NCBI RefSeq assembly: GCF_963678635.1
Contig: NC_087065.1
Coordinates: 63,704,973-63,768,972 of the forward strand
Source: Symsagittifera roscoffensis
Taxonomy: Eukaryota; Xenacoelomorpha; Acoela; Convolutidae
Direction: 5' to 3'
Length of the DNA stretch: 64,000 nucleotides
Both the position numbers and the translations under genes were made by a program. The notes beneath the pieces are model-generated. The model saw only the letters and a list, made by a program, of their open reading frames with translations, was not told the DNA's origin and did no database searches. Shown in pieces: positions 63,210 to 64,000 of this stretch (the stretch's first letter is position 1; every line of letters begins with the position of its first letter).

Positions 63210-64000
63210 TCATTTCGCACTCTTCGCCTTGGAGGTGCCGTCCCCTGAAGTACTGGATACGGCAAACTGTCTCAACAGTTCTTCTTCATCATCGGAGCTA
63301 ATCACGATCTCCTCCCAAGCCTTCAGCTGTTCATAGGATCGCATCCATTCCCTTTGCTCCTGCAACCTCTTTGCCTGGTTGGGTAGTGCCTTCACCCTAG
63401 ATTCCCGGTTCAAACAAAAGGAGTTCAGGCTCACGTTCTTCTCCAAGTCCTCCTCTAGTATCGATTCCCTCGCTTTGGTATTGTCTCTAGACATTTTACC
63501 CACTCTTTTCCATCCTGTCATGATCACATTTCGATGGGTCAACAGGGGTCTCTTGAAAGCTTCCGGTCCAATCTCGGCCTGGAACTGTCGATACTCATTT
63601 TGATGCTTTCTCATGTGATCTTTCGTTGTCATGTATAACCAAGACGTCAGTGTCGCTCGAAACCATAGAAAGTACCTCAAGCGGCTCCATACGTGTCTGA
63701 CTTCCATTGGTATGGCGAATACTTTGCATGCAGTCTCAAACAACTCGAGTCTCCTGCTGTAGTCTATCGCATATATTGACTCAGCCGTTGGCGTCTTCGC
63801 TTCCCGATACTTCGTTATATTCTCTTCTATCCATCTCAGAGCCAGCATCGTACTCACTACTAAGAGCGTCACCTTCTGCCGGTGATCCGGTAATCCGATC
63901 GACCGAATTTCTTCCATATCCCACACCAGGCAGAGGTTCTTGTGATCTGGATACCACACCGTTTGTGCCAAACAGTGGCATGGGCATTCTCCATGGGTGA
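63210..64000 (-). CDS. Accessory ORF C-terminal domain of the second subfamily (partial)
   Basis: Open from the window edge (64000) to a stop at 63210, about 263 residues visible. It begins T-H-G, then A-Q-T-V-W-Y-P, D-M-E-E, S-T-M-L-A-L-R-W, L-F-E-T-A-C-K-V, W-F-R-A-T, F-K-R-P-L-L-T-H-R-N-V, L-E-K-N-V-S-L, R-N-R/N-R-E-S-R-V-K. These line up one for one with the 34-kb and 46.6-kb copies at perhaps half of positions. The clear divergence with an intact frame shows this C-terminal domain evolves as a real protein. It ends acidic, I-V-I-S-S-D-D-E-E-E. N-terminal part and any SGNH domain lie outside the window. Confidence 0.65.
   Translation of the reverse strand, partial: THGECPCHCLAQTVWYPDHKNLCLVWDMEEIRSIGLPDHRQKVTLLVVSTMLALRWIEENITKYREAKTPTAESIYAIDYSRRLELFETACKVFAIPMEVRHVWSRLRYFLWFRATLTSWLYMTTKDHMRKHQNEYRQFQAEIGPEAFKRPLLTHRNVIMTGWKRVGKMSRDNTKARESILEEDLEKNVSLNSFCLNRESRVKALPNQAKRLQEQREWMRSYEQLKAWEEIVISSDDEEELLRQFAVSSTSGDGTSKAKSAK

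Overview
The window looks like a repeat-dominated stretch of an animal genome, most likely a nematode of Caenorhabditis type. The reasons are AT-rich flanks, BEL/Pao and Gypsy LTR retrotransposons side by side, a hAT transposon, and short TTTT(C/T)TAG splice-acceptor-like sites. This assignment is inference. I see no convincing host gene, tRNA, rRNA or CRISPR array. Almost everything that can be read is mobile-element DNA, much of it broken and nested. A 200-base run of N (12760-12959) marks a scaffold gap.

Layout, left half. Two decayed BEL/Pao pol remnants face each other (minus strand about 1.0-2.6 kb; plus strand about 14.1-16.3 kb), each with LTR-like flanking repeats. Between them lie an orphan 193-codon ORF (3331-3912), a nearly identical 1,622-bp tandem duplication (6331-9574) and AT-rich DNA with older, diverged tandem repeats. 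Two large palindromes follow (18400-19132; 19132-20750), the second made of two head-to-head truncated LTRs. A decayed hAT element (20806-23880) appears to sit in an old LTR and itself contains a solo LTR (22747-23626).

Right half, 24.0-64.0 kb. This is built from copies of one unusual LTR retrotransposon family. Its LTR is about 0.9 kb, starting TGTGACATTCG and ending AATGTTACA. The best copy runs on the minus strand from 61897 to 44880 (17 kb). It has a partial 5' LTR, a primer-binding-site candidate, a 3-kb leader full of a CCCCTCCGGATT-like repeat, gag with two zinc knuckles, aspartic protease, RT (YVDD), RNase H, an unusually long linker with LSGE repeats, integrase (HHCC, DDE, GPF), a small accessory ORF, a further large accessory ORF, a purine-rich tract and the 3' LTR. 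The large accessory ORF has an acidic N-terminus, a coiled coil and an SGNH (GDSL) hydrolase domain with recognisable catalytic blocks. A plus-strand copy (24070-36176) has lost gag-pol entirely but keeps about 8.5 kb of this accessory region, including a second possible SGNH-like block. By comparison the 17-kb copy has lost about 6.7 kb, so an intact element would be about 23-24 kb. A third fragment (36177-41470) and the 3' end of a diverged second subfamily (61898-64000) carry the same accessory protein.

A separate non-LTR retrotransposon (about 41.5-44.8 kb, plus strand) has a PHD-type zinc finger, an RT (QGDPLAM, YADD) and a C-terminal restriction-like endonuclease; it is interrupted by one frameshift in a run of eight A.

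The point of most interest is the LTR retrotransposon with a giant esterase-bearing accessory polyprotein, its conserved upstream splice-acceptor-like site, a possible -1 frameshift site at the end of pol, and a derivative that kept the accessory gene but lost gag-pol. All copies here carry stops or frameshifts, so none looks competent as assembled.
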